This document shows, in pieces, positions 9,501-18,100 of a stretch of DNA of 25,579 nucleotides. The translations under genes were made by a program, and so were the position numbers. Origin of the DNA: Apostichopus parvimensis (lineage: Eukaryota; Echinodermata; Holothuroidea; Aspidochirotida; Stichopodidae); NCBI GenBank assembly GCA_000934455.1, contig KN885267.1, positions 69,988 to 95,566 of the forward strand. Reading direction: 5' to 3'. Position 1 is the first letter of the stretch, and the number at the start of each line of letters is the position of its first letter. A model generated the notes under the pieces. That model saw nothing but the letters and a program-made list of their open reading frames with translations. It did no database searches and was not told where the DNA came from.

Positions 9501-10432
9501 GGGATCAGAAGGATTACATTAGACAATAGCCTAAAAGCTGTGTAGTTATATGTCAATGTTTTGAATAACTTTGTTTAAGATATTCCGTTTAACTGTGGGG
9601 TGTGAATAACAGGTTGGCAGACACATGTGTGAAAATTGTTCTTCGTAGTGGAAGAAAATAAGAATGAAAACACATAGAATCCCTTTAAACTCTTTTGTTA
9701 AGCATTTAAGTAAACAATATAATTAGCTTCCTGATCAGGTAAGCAAGACCCCAACTGAAGTTTACATTTAAACGTATAGTTAAATCCCAAATTATAGTTA
9801 AGATATATACTTTTAATTACATCGATGCAAATGTAACATATCAGGTCAAGCAAACACCTATGCGTTTCTCATACAATATGTGGGGTGCCTTGTCAGATGT
9901 GCTCGATGAAAGTGGTGGGTACTGACGTCACCCAGATATTTTTGTAAACTATAGTTCACTACATGATCTTACTTTCTGCTAAGCCACCTGTCCACCTTAT
10001 AAAAGTACTCCTAGAGTACTGAAATGTCTATCATGAACAATAAGTAGCAAACAAATAGGATACACCACCACCTCGACGTCTCTTAGGGGAAACAGCTTTG
10101 ACTAAAGTTTTACCCAACATCCATATAACACTGTTTCTATGTAAGACCTGGTTCTGGATTATCATCACTCAGCTGAATGTATGGAGGCAATATGCATAGG
10201 TACAAAAATATATATTACATTGTCTTATCTTGTTGTTGTGTTGTTGTAGAGTCAGTTACAAACTGTGTTTAGAGCTTATCCTAATATACTGTTAAATCTT
10301 AACTAGGCTCCTGAACCTTCAAGTGTTAAACAGCCCAACACATCAAAGAGGCAGGAAGCTGTGAAAGTGGAAAGGCCCACAGCTGGAATAGAAGCACCAG
10401 ACCTTGTTGTCACTAAATTTACTAAATTGTAA
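504..10432 (+). CDS. Gene A: spliced ZU5-UPA protein lacking a Death domain
   Basis: This is a spliced gene of eight coding exons: 504-570, 3642-3829, 4327-4360, 5691-6011, 7926-8146, 8242-8379, 8735-8884 and 10307-10432. Every junction is GT/AG and phases match throughout, giving 414 residues. Residues 1-96 are a low-complexity Ser/Lys/Gln-rich N-terminus. A ZU5 domain follows (about 110-253, with GGRLDIPDTGVSLEIPPGAL), then a UPA domain (about 258-374) and a short linker. No signal peptide or membrane segment is visible, so a cytosolic protein is expected. ZU5-UPA modules in UNC5, PIDD and ankyrin mediate intramolecular or adaptor contacts. Unlike its neighbour copy B it stops at TAA 10430-10432 before any Death domain. 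Function is inferred from the family. It could be a dominant-negative or regulatory paralogue, or an early pseudogene, although seven of the eight exons are intact. Confidence 0.72.
606..1895 (+). mobile_element. Interspersed element, hairpin + TG tract + ~300-bp internal tandem units (private to copy A)
   Basis: Copy B has uninterrupted sequence at about 12222-12240, where copy A carries 1.3 kb of extra DNA. The insert starts with a hairpin (gttcctt 611-617 / aaggaac 628-634), then a (TG)n tract (652-670), then imperfect tandem units. Units recognised by 'gacatttaatgcaat' start at about 1445 and 1745, and by 'gggttgacmcccg' at about 1136, 1385 and 1682, giving a period near 300 bp. No coding capacity is seen, so it is non-autonomous. 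The layout resembles Helentron-associated HINE elements, which is an inference from architecture only. Confidence 0.6.
652..670 (+). repeat. (GT)n microsatellite inside the element
   Basis: A run of alternating g and t (gcgtgtgtgtgtgtgtgtgt) directly follows the hairpin of the inserted element. The shared intron-4 element has a TG-rich run in the same place. Confidence 0.8.
2940..3465 (+). repeat. Tandem degenerate TGACCTTTGACC-type repeat, copy A
   Basis: Units contain 'ggcttctt..actcaatgtggtac.. ctacataccaaatatg.gatctgtc' followed by 'tttgaccc..' and recur at about 3040, 3225 and 3355 with irregular spacing. Copy B keeps only the last unit (about 13080-13215). No coding role is supported. 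Confidence 0.55.
3642..3829 (+). CDS. Gene A exon 2: disordered Ser/Lys/Gln linker
   Basis: The acceptor cttgcag ends at 3641 and the donor AAG/GTATTT is at 3830. The 188-nt exon enters in phase 1 and leaves in phase 0. It encodes a hydrophilic, probably disordered stretch (FSQPGPSKSSAHSGK, TLTPKSGQKQ, KKKHVNTGSQQ). It is six bases longer than the copy B exon and the difference is in frame. No known domain is recognised. Confidence 0.75.
3830..4326 (+). other. Gene A intron 2
   Basis: AT-rich intron, closely matched in copy B. Nothing else is recognised in it. Confidence 0.7.
4327..4360 (+). CDS. Gene A exon 3: 34-nt micro-exon
   Basis: The acceptor aacttag ends at 4326 and a strong donor CAT/GTAAGT follows at 4361. 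It encodes ASQIFTQGETA plus one base, phase 0 to 1. It is the only conserved segment in this interval that provides the phase needed by exon 4, and its length and splice sites are identical in copy B. Confidence 0.7.
4361..5690 (+). other. Gene A intron 3
   Basis: An intron with a 116-codon open frame at 4963-5313 whose copy B counterpart is broken, so it is not treated as a gene. A retroposon-tail-like motif lies at 5396-5450. Confidence 0.65.
5396..5450 (+). repeat. Retroposon 3'-tail-like motif, copy A
   Basis: The motif gtaaagcactttgag, then taagcactataaaatata, is the type of tail found at the 3' ends of many animal LINE/SINE elements (GTAAAGCGCTTTGAG...AGCGCTATATAAA). Copy B has it at 15180-15235. 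The body of any such element is not recognised. Confidence 0.45.
5691..6011 (+). CDS. Gene A exon 4: ZU5 domain core
   Basis: The acceptor tacattgcag ends at 5690 and the donor GAAG/GTAATT is at 6012. This 321-nt exon holds most of the ZU5 domain: GGRLDIPDTGVSLEIPPGAL near the N-terminal edge, the beta-strand run MIIIPHH, the SSPVVELLPSNLNLLKPAIL segment, then LPHC. SxxIPPGAL and the KPA.L..PHC pattern are ZU5 hallmarks seen in UNC5, ankyrin, PIDD and ZO-1. The exon has no indel relative to copy B. Confidence 0.88.
6012..7925 (+). other. Gene A intron 4
   Basis: An intron between the two ZU5 exons. Its second half is the shared hairpin-capped repeat (about 6700-7790). The first 650 bases are unique AT-rich sequence with a copy in gene B. 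Confidence 0.7.
6700..7790 (+). mobile_element. Shared interspersed element with ~300-bp tandem units, copy A
   Basis: The element begins with two hairpins: gggatctc 6719-6726 / gagatccc 6736-6743, and gattccttg 6794-6802 / caaggaatc 6813-6821. A TG-rich run follows (about 6842-6872). Tandem units starting gcttgtaaac lie at 6882, 7182, 7481 and 7763, with periods of 300, 299 and 282. Each carries 'gaagtcatacttggt..atagatgcgcca' and 'aggggc.ggg.ttaag'. No protein is encoded. It is in the same place in copy B, so it predates the duplication. Confidence 0.7.
7926..8146 (+). CDS. Gene A exon 5: ZU5 C-terminal part to UPA start
   Basis: The acceptor ttttattttag ends at 7925 and the donor AAG/GTGAGT is at 8147. 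The exon enters in phase 1 and leaves in phase 0. It encodes SEPQWEEQSNTHYKLGEHNC, then an IIVFVAGRRGL strand that should close ZU5, then SMLLDIGYYWDL entering UPA. ZU5 domains that self-cleave (PIDD, UNC5CL) carry a His-Phe-Ser triad near this closing strand. None is seen here. Confidence 0.82.
8242..8379 (+). CDS. Gene A exon 6: UPA domain, first half
   Basis: The acceptor tttcttcaaag ends at 8241 and the donor CAG/GTATGT is at 8380. It is 138 nt in phase 0 throughout. The segment KLLHKKTTVFYNDGKHLKIS resembles the UNC5 UPA strand pair that precedes LRLSI. It is free of indels relative to copy B. Confidence 0.82.
8380..8734 (+). other. Gene A intron 6
   Basis: AT-rich intron of 355 bases, aligned with copy B. 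Nothing further is recognised. Confidence 0.7.
8735..8884 (+). CDS. Gene A exon 7: UPA domain, second half
   Basis: The acceptor attctaccacag ends at 8734 and the donor AAG/GTTTGA is at 8885. It is 150 nt, phase 0. It encodes ISFDEVAIAPWSFRTFVLDK and ends CICYCKAGQAQNLRDFIFQL. The C.C+..Q......F.L ending is the UPA C-terminal pattern. Several changes relative to copy B cluster around APWSFR, which is NKGTFC in copy B. Confidence 0.8.
8885..10306 (+). other. Gene A intron 7
   Basis: An intron of about 1.4 kb with no repeat or conserved exon recognised. It aligns with copy B 18672-20081, with indels of many sizes, as expected for noncoding sequence. Confidence 0.65.
10307..10432 (+). CDS. Gene A exon 8: linker exon, runs into stop
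   Basis: The acceptor cttaactag ends at 10306. It encodes APEPSSVKQPNTS through APDLVVTKFTKL and then TAA at 10430-10432. In copy B the same exon ends IQ/GTAAAC and splices on to the Death domain. Here a GTAAAT donor-like site remains at 10429, but the exon is one base short, so splicing there would leave phase 2, which does not match the phase-0 junction used by copy B. Reading on gives the stop. The C-terminus of gene A is therefore different from gene B's. Confidence 0.7.
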   Translation, partial: APEPSSVKQPNTSKRQEAVKVERPTAGIEAPDLVVTKFTKL

Positions 10433-10655
10433 ATTTACTTGATCCTGGCTCATGAAATGAATCAGTGACTAGTCAGTGTAAACTGAGTTATATTCACATA
10501 TAAATAAGAAGATGATACTGCTGCTCTAAGGTTTGTCAGTTGGTAACTTTTAGGTATTATTTCATTATAAGTGGAGAGTTATATGAAAAGAAAAAGGAAT
10601 GTACACATGGGTTGTTACACAAACATTGATGTCAGTTGATTCCATGTATCCGCAG
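10433..10655 (+). other. Former intron downstream of gene A linker exon
   Basis: This matches copy B intron 8 (20205-20460) up to cattgatgtcagttgat near 10640. It then breaks into tccatgtatccgcag and the coding repeat array. The break marks where the Death-domain interval is missing. ccgcag at 10650-10655 could act as an acceptor, with a weak pyrimidine tract. Confidence 0.6.
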
Positions 10656-11538
10656 ATGGAGAGGGCAAAGCACAAGGCCCATAAAAGCAAGAGAGAGAGC
10701 ACCAGTCCGCAGATGGAGAGGGCAAAGCACAAGCATCATGAAGTAAAGAGAGAGAGCACCAGTCCGCAGATGAAAAAGAAAAAGCACAAGCACCATGAAG
10801 TAAAGAGAGAAAGCACCAGTCCGCAGATGGAGAGGGCAAAGCACAAGCACCATGAAGTCAAGAGAGAGATCACCAGTCCGCAGATGGAGAGGGCAAAGCA
10901 CAAGCACCATGAAGTCAAGAGACAGAGCACCAGTCCGCAGATGGAGAGGGCAAAGCACAAGCACCATGAAGTAAAGAGAGAAAGCACCAGTCCGCAGATG
11001 GAGAGGGCAAAGCACAAGCACCATGAAGTCAAGAGAGAGAGCACCAGTCCGCAGATGGAGAGGGCAAAGCACAAGCATCATGAAGTCAAGAGACAGAGCA
11101 CCAGTCCGCAGATGGAGAGGGCAAAGCACAAGCACCATGAAGTCAAGAGACAGAGCACCAGTCCGCAGATGGAGAGGGCAAAGCACAAGCACCATGAAGT
11201 AAAGAGAGAGAGCACCAGTCCGCAGATGGAGAGGGCAAAGCACAGGCATCATGAAGTCAAGAGAGAGCACCAGTCCGCAGATGGAGAGGGCAAAGCACAG
11301 GCATCATGAAGTCAAGAGAAAGAGCACCAGCCCGCAGATGGAGGGGACAAAGCACAAGCATCATGAAGTCAAGAGAAAGAGCACCAGTCCGCAGATGGAG
11401 AGGGCAAAGCACAAGCACCATGAAGTAAAGAGAGAAAACACCAGTCCGCAGATGGAGAGGACAAAGCAAAATCAGCTTGACAACATAAAGAAAGAGCATC
11501 AGTCGGAAGAGGAAGATGACAAAGCACAGGTATCATGA
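10656..11538 (+). repeat. 57-bp (19-codon) coding minisatellite, 15 units
   Basis: Units start at 10656, 10713, 10770, 10827, 10884, 10941, 10998, 11055, 11112, 11169, 11226, 11281, 11338, 11395 and 11452. The consensus protein unit is MERAKHKHHEVKRESTSPQ, which is rich in Lys, His and Arg with a Ser-Pro site. Variation is mostly E/Q/K and S/I/N near the end of the unit, and unit 3 reads MKKKKHKHHEV. Unit 11 is 55 bp long (one 'ag' lost), which shifts the frame. Unit 15 diverges to KQNQLDNIKKEHQSEE and ends in TGA 11536-11538, like the end of gene B's tail exon. Confidence 0.92.
10656..11538 (+). pseudogene. Probable detached tail exon of gene A
   Basis: The last unit (KQNQLDNIKKEHQSEEEDDK..., ending KAQVS and a stop) is homologous to the end of gene B's last exon (KQYQLDDREKEHQSEEDK..., ending KAQAS). 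The array therefore looks like gene A's own former C-terminal exon. It is now separated from the gene by the stop in exon 8. It is read as one frame to 11309 and another from 11251 to 11538 because of the short unit 11. If that unit is a sequencing or assembly error, the 15 units form one open frame. Alternatively it is a 5' exon of gene B, since a donor-like cag/gtatca at 11530 is in phase with gene B exon 12152. Confidence 0.5.
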
Positions 11539-11889
11539 AGTCACTTGATCAGAGTAGTAACGTCAAGCTAATACACAGTAAATTTGTATTTTAAAGTATA
11601 AAATTATATACTTATATCCTTTTAATGACATTAACAAGCCCAGATCATCTGATTTTATATCATATTCAATTGTGTATTAATTATCAGAGAGTAACAACTC
11701 AAAATGGTAACTTAAATGAACTGTAATTGGGTATTTAGCCTATAGTGCCAAGTTTCTCTCATGTTACACATCACAAAGTTCACACTGTTGCTCTTGGTCC
11801 ACCACATTGAGCTTCCATTCAAAGAGATATCCCACTGTTGTCATTACAATCCAGTGCACAAAAATGTATTTACAAATGTTACCTCACAG

Positions 11890-12012
11890 GTCCACATTTA
11901 CTCTCCTTGGTTAAGACAGGAAATTGAGATTAAAGTGCCTTCCCTTAAGCCAGCAATTCAACTTGCAACTTTTAGATCAGAAGTGCATTGCCATATATCA
12001 TTTTGCCGATAA
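11890..12012 (+). pseudogene. Possible ZU5-like relic fragment
   Basis: After a cacag acceptor-like site (ending 11888), an open frame reads VHIYSPWLRQEIEIKVPSLK and goes on to PAIQL...HC, stopping at 12010-12012. The pattern SP..E-I/L..PS...LKPAI.L...HC resembles the ZU5 segment SSPVVELLPSNLNLLKPAIL...HC in exon 4. In copy A the same region has an in-frame stop (att taa). The match is short and could be chance. Confidence 0.25.
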
Positions 12013-12060
12013 TGCTGTTCAAGTGTGTCAACATGGTTTCTGCCACCAACCCTAATAACG

Positions 12061-12070
12061 GTTTATAAGA
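12061..12070 (+). promoter_or_regulatory. Possible TATA-like site upstream of gene B
   Basis: gtttataaga lies about 55 bases before the ATG at 12122 and is conserved at about 309-318 before gene A. There is no independent evidence for a transcription start. Confidence 0.2.
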
Positions 12071-12121
12071 GCAATGAAACTCTATAATCGTACTTTACTT
12101 TAAACCTTAGTTATTAACAAT

Positions 12122-12185
12122 ATGCTGGATCCAAATCTCATGTTTCCACAGATGCAGTTTAGAAGTACTCTTCATCAGACTACAG
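12122..12185 (+). CDS. Gene B exon 1 (putative start exon)
   Basis: ATG 12122 opens MLDPNLMFPQMQFRSTLHQT, with an in-frame TAA 18 bases upstream (12101-12103). It ends in phase 1 at CAG/GTAAAA (12186). It is one codon shorter than in copy A. An internal acceptor-like ccacag (ending 12151) leaves open a 34-nt internal exon 12152-12185 with the true start further upstream. Confidence 0.55.
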
Positions 12186-15100
12186 GTAAAAGAATTGGAG
12201 CAATGCATTGTTCTTTTCAATTATAATAATTTATATATGAATCCATTTGCATACATTGCAAGTTGCCAAGGTATATGTTATACTGTTGTTTATTTACATC
12301 AATGTGAAAAGGATACAATAGGACTATCAAGTTGTAGAAGGATTTTCTACACTGAAACTTTTGTAAGTCTACTTGAAGCTGAGGACCAAAGGAAGAGTCA
12401 GTGTTCCCGTCAAATCAATTGGGGTCTATCTAGCAGCTTCATTAACTCATACATTTATTCTCATATCTAAAGTTTTAGTCAACTGTATGTGTATCATGTG
12501 TGTTCTTTTTGTTTTCGTATTTATTATTCACATGCTATTAAATTTGTAGGAGAATTTATACTGGATTTAACTATGAAAATTAATCTTCTTTGTCATAATG
12601 TGTTAAAGATTCTGCAAGCCAGGCAATTAAATTCCAAAATAAGGCCTGTTAAAATTACAAGTATCAATTCAATTTAGAAAATGAAATTAATTGTTAACAT
12701 GAATTTTATTGTTAGTGTAGTTTAAGTTCATGAATGTGTTTACTACTGACTTTTACAATTGTTTTGTGGTATGGTATGTCACAATGAAAATGTTTATACA
12801 AAAAGGACTGATTAATTCCACAGTTACTTATTTAAAACCAAAAAGATTACACACCATTAACAATGTTTGTGTTCTATTAAATTTGTAGAGAGTTAGTACT
12901 GGATTAAATAGTAAAAATGAATTAAGAGGGTGTGAAATGTATTTTCAAACCAGACAAGTTGCAATGAAATTGATTACAAGAATCCATATTATTGATAATA
13001 TTAATAATTCTGACTGAATGTATAGTACAACATACATGATCTTATTAGTAAATACAGTGAAAAGCAGTTTGATGTGACAAACATTTTGACCCCAAATGAC
13101 CTTTGACCAAATACTATAGGCTTCTTGCACTCAATGTGGTACTTCTACACACCAAATATGGAAATTGGTCTGACCTTCCCTTCTCCAGATATTGTGTTAA
13201 CAAGCTGGGCTTCACAAAAGCTCACACACATACTCCATCATGAATGCAAAGGTTACGATTATCATCAAAACCAAAAAAGAACTGTTCAGTAAGAATATGT
13301 TGTTAGTGCAAATAATTATTTTATGCTATTAATAGTGCTTAACCTTAGATCTTCTGAATGTATATTGTAGTTTTGCTTTGTAACATCTGAGTCTTATCTT
13401 GCAGACTTCTCACAACCTGGGCCAAGTAAATCATCTGCACATTCTGGGAAGAAAGCTGAAGAAAGGACGTTGACTCCCAAATCGGGACAGAAACAAAATA
13501 CTGAAGAACCCGAAAGTATAACTTCAAAGAAGAAACACGTCAATACTGGCTCACAACAAAAAGTGCAGACACCACAAATCACAAAGGTATTTTGGATATT
13601 TTTATACTCGAATTGTTGAATCCTTTATTTGTGCTTCAAATTAATTGTTTTGTGTAGAAGGCATTAGCTATTACTTTGATCAAAGTGTGTGCATGGTAAA
13701 CCATCCTTGTACTTTCACCATGTTTACTGTTTAATACAAGTATTTAAATTCTATTGCATTCGTTGATTGCTCATATTCAATACTTTGTTCTATACTTTCA
13801 CCTTAATTACAATTGAAAACTAATTATTTGTTCTTCTATGAATGTAGTTTGTTGGTATACATCAAACGAGTAACATTTTTAATGGATTTTGAAGCCTGGC
13901 AAGACCTGGTTATTGTGCTGAATTTTTAACATGCATTGCAAATTGCTTTGTTGTAGCACCTGGTATTCCATTTGCCAGTTCATACAGACTTTCAAATTCT
14001 ATTGTTTCCTATGCAAATGAAAATAGCTGACCGTGAATATCTTTTAGTTTAATTGTTTTTTTTTTCATTTTGGCTCGAAACTTAGGCTTCCAAGATATTT
14101 ACACAAGGAGAAACAGCATGTAAGTATTGCTCATAATTTTCTCATACAAACAAATAGAATTTAGTAATATTTTTCATGCATGGTTCTTAGTTATTCTCAA
14201 ATACTGTTACTTAGTTCAGTTTATCATGTCTCTACCCCTCCAAAAAGGATTGAATATGTGTGAGTTTTGCAGATCAGGGAAAATTGTAAAAGGATCTGGG
14301 ACATGAAACCCATTTGTAAGCTCTGTAAGCAACTTAATAGAAGCTCCTGACTGTAATCTTTTGTGCGTCCTAAGAATTTGGATTTTGTAATTTATCATGA
14401 AATGACGTGAAGGAGGAAATAAAAAATAGTAAGCTTTAAAAAGGAAAAGATTTAACTGGATCATAGGTGATAAGAAGTTCGTCAGGCCTGGACAAGGTTT
14501 GTGCATAAGAACATTTATTATTTAAGAAACATTTCAACAAAAGTGAGATTGAGCTGCAATCCTTTCTCTCTTTTTCATTTCTTTTCAATTAATATCATGC
14601 TGATGAGAAGATTAAAGTATAGGTAGTGCCTCCGAATTCAATTAAGAGGCATCAGCTTTATTGTCACTGTTCACAGTCAACTTTCAAGCAGAAAATAACC
14701 AATCGGGTGTAAGGGTATATTAAAAATGTTTTGGCAAAAGGGAAGCTCTCAAGTCATCCATATACCATTTCTTAAAATGTGCCAAATTACTGACAAATTT
14801 CAATAGACTGCATTCCTTGATATTTCAAAAGAAGTTAAATTTTAAATTAGCTTACTTACAAAAACGTTTTGCGACATATTTTTCACAAATTTCCAATTTC
14901 CCGTTGAAAGCCTTTTACTGGGGTTTTGCCTGATCATGTACTTCCAAATGCCTTACATGCTTTTTTAAACTCATCTTTTTATCATGTACTATAATGAATC
15001 ATCTTGTTTTTATTTGTCTTAACCTTGTTAATATTAGTAACATTAATTTATTGATGATTTATTGGTTTTGTTGATTGATTTTTTATTCCTTTAGTATATA

Positions 15101-18100
15101 ATTTTGCTTTGACTACTTTATTCCTTTCATCACTATGTATCTTACATTTGTACTTCTTAAGATTTTACTCTAGTCCCATGTAAAGCACTTTGAGATATAT
15201 TCTTTTATGTAACTTAAGCGCTATGAAGTATATTTGTTGTTATTTCTAGTCAACAAATTAGCCTCTCTGTCCATGAGGTACTTCAAGAATTAAGTAATAT
15301 GAAGCCTATTCTTGTGCAATATTGCCAACAAATGAGAAGTATGTTTCAGATTTTGAATGATATTCCTGATTCAATGATTGATCATAAACATGTGCAGTCT
15401 CTGTCCACACATTATATGATGAGGAAGTTAAGTGGCTGAACAACTGCTTGCAATTAGATTCCTGTATCAAGCTAACCCTCTCTAATATCTGTGTACATTG
15501 CAGATCAAGTTTTGTCCAAATCCCTGAGGGTAAGGTTGATGATCAACAAAGAAGGAGGAAGATTGGACATTCCAGATACTGGGGTCAGCTTGGAAATACC
15601 TTCTGGGGCTCTAGAAGGGGAACAGTTCATTCAGATGATAATTATTCCACACCATCTCGAAAGTGAATCGCTTACATTTGCTAGTAACTCGTCACTGGTG
15701 GTTGAGCTTCTGCCTAGCAACCTGAATCTTCTGAAGCCAGCCATATTAACACTACCTCATTGCTTGGTTCTTAAGAAAGGATGTGAATGGAAAGCAAAGA
15801 TATATAGAAGTCATCATAAAGAAGGTAAATCGTACTGACGACATTTCACTTTCTGTCGTTCTAGGTGTGAAACTTGTGTGAAATATAAATGTAAATTATG
15901 TAGTTTTCTTTTGTAATTGCCATGCTCTACTGGCACGATATATTACCTGTTGGTGTTCTAAAGTCAGAACTTCTCATGCTTTCAATGCAAGTATTGAAGA
16001 TGTAAAATGCCAGTAGAGAGTCAAGTATTGATCAGGTGTTGAAGTTGCATAATTTGTAAAAGGGAACTTGACCTTACATCATAACATTTGAGGAGATTGG
16101 TGTTTTCTGGGAAAGCCCTGAGATAATCCCTGAAAATTTAATAAATGAACATATTTGCCTTATTTAAGCTCATGATATGAGATCATTGAATTTTAAGGGT
16201 AGGTACTGAATAGATGTGATGTTTTGTAAGAAAACTGAATTGCTTGTGGGAATGAATGTAAAGTGGAATAAAACTGTTCCTTCCCAAATTTATAATTAAC
16301 ATTTCTATATTGAATTCATATTAGGTACTAACTTCATGGAACTGTGTAGATGAAATGTATTGCTTGAATGTGCAATTTGTAACCAAAGTAATTGAAGATC
16401 TCAAGTTTACTGGAAAATATTCCAATTGTTTATAGTTTTCAAAGTGCACAGCTCTCCACCTTCTGAATGCTCTATGCCTGACATTTGTGTTTCTCCAATG
16501 CCAATCAAGGATGCATATTAGTCATGGCAGTGAGTCATGGGAGCCACGGGATCTCATTTTTATTAGATCCCGTTTCAGAATCACAATGTGCGACTTTCTT
16601 TTCATTTTCTTCTTCTTTTTGATTCCTTGCCTGAAGGCTCAAGGAATCTATGCGATGGTGATTGCGTGCGTGTGTGTATGTGACGCCCTTGGCTCGTAAA
16701 CATGATAACCCAACAATGGCAAGTTGGATTAAAGTCATACTTAGTACATAGATGCGCCGTACTGATAGAAGAACCCTATTTAATGTTGGTGCTCATCTCA
16801 TGAATAATTATGAGGTCACGGGGTCAAACGTAAAAATCTTCAAATGTTAATATCTCCGCAACCAAAAGTCAGAATTAATTTATACTTGGTATTAATCTGT
16901 TGGTAGATAGCGGGTACATGGTGATGTTGATATTATGCATATTTATTAGGGGCGGGGTTAAGTTGATTTTCACTAATAAAGCTTGTAAACACGGTAACTG
17001 AACAACGACAAGTTGAATTGAAGTCATACTTAGTACATAGATGCGCCATAGTGAGCAGATGAACTCTATTGACTTTGGTGCTCATTTCTTGAATAATAAT
17101 GAGGTTACGGGGTCAAACCTGAAAATCTTCAAATGCCTGTAACTGCGCAACCAAAAGTCAGAAGTTATTCATACTTAGCATTAATATGTTGGTAAATAGC
17201 GGGTAGATGGTGATATATGTTCAAGTTGATATTATGTATATTTATTAGGGGGCGGGGCTTAAGTTGATTTTCACTAAAATAGCTTGTAAACAAGATAACT
17301 GAACAACGAGAAGTTGGATTGAAATCATACTTGATGCATATATGCGCTATAGTGAGTAGAAGAACTCTATTGATATTGGTGCTCATCATATCAAGAATGT
17401 TAATAAGGTGACAGGGTCAAACGTAAAGATTTTCAGAATTGAATCATACTTTGTGTGAAGGTAGATAGAGGGTACATGATAATGTATGTTCAATTTGATA
17501 TTATGAACATTTATTAGGGGGCAGGGCTTCAGTTAATTTTGCTAAAAATAGCTTGTAAACATGGTAAGTTAACATATTTAGTAGGTAGGTCCACAGTCAG
17601 TGAAAGAACCTTGCTGATCAATTTAATCAACAATGACGAAAGCTTGGGATTATCATCTCAATTGGCAAGGAATCACAATAAGCCCACTAGCTTTCTGGTT
17701 TGTTTTTATTTTAGGTAGCGAGCCGCAATGGGAGGAGCAGTCTAATACTCATTATAAGCTGGGTGAGCACAATTGTGTGATTGAGATTCAACGTTTTAGC
17801 TGGGAGAAATTTGTCGTTCTTGACAAAATAGTTGAAGCCAAGAATATCATCGTGTATGCTGCTGGACGCTGTGGTCTTACGGACTCCATGTTACTTGATA
17901 TTGGCTATTACTGGGATTTAGCACCTTGTGAAAAGGTGAGTGAAATTCATTGCTGAACGTCGTAATTGAATTTTTATATCTGTTATCCTTCCTGTACCGT
18001 AACCATCTGCTTATCTTTCTTTCTTCAAAGGTTTCCGAAATGAACAATGCAAAGTTGCTACATAAAAAACCCACAGTTTTTTACAATGATGGGAAACATT

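Larger units (their letters stand above)
1..10640 (+). repeat. Segmental tandem duplication, copy A (left edge outside window)
   Basis: The sequence from base 1 aligns with the sequence from 11756 through all exons and introns, ending near 10640 (cattgatgtcagttgat). The main differences are an extra element at about 606-1895, extra repeat units at about 2880-3315 and an AT-rich expansion at about 356-505. Identity is high by eye in introns as well as exons, suggesting a fairly recent duplication. Confidence 0.93.
11539..12121 (+). other. Intergenic stretch between copies A and B; gene B 5' flank
   Basis: The first 215 bases are unique AT-rich DNA. The rest (from 11756) is the start of copy B. 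No intact gene is supported. It contains a ZU5-like relic (about 11890-12012) and a TATA-like site (about 12061). Confidence 0.5.

Noticed and set aside
10632-11270. A 212-codon minus-strand open frame, rich in Leu and Cys, and other antisense frames through the array
   Set aside because: The repeat unit is a multiple of three, so any stop-free frame in one unit stays open through all. Codon content mirrors the sense repeat and there is no splice or promoter context.
10656-11538. CRISPR-like array
   Set aside because: Units are contiguous 57-bp coding repeats without unique spacers, in a eukaryotic intron/exon context.
14216-14506. 96-codon minus-strand open frame in intron 3 of copy B
   Set aside because: It is not open in the copy A counterpart and has no domain or splice support.
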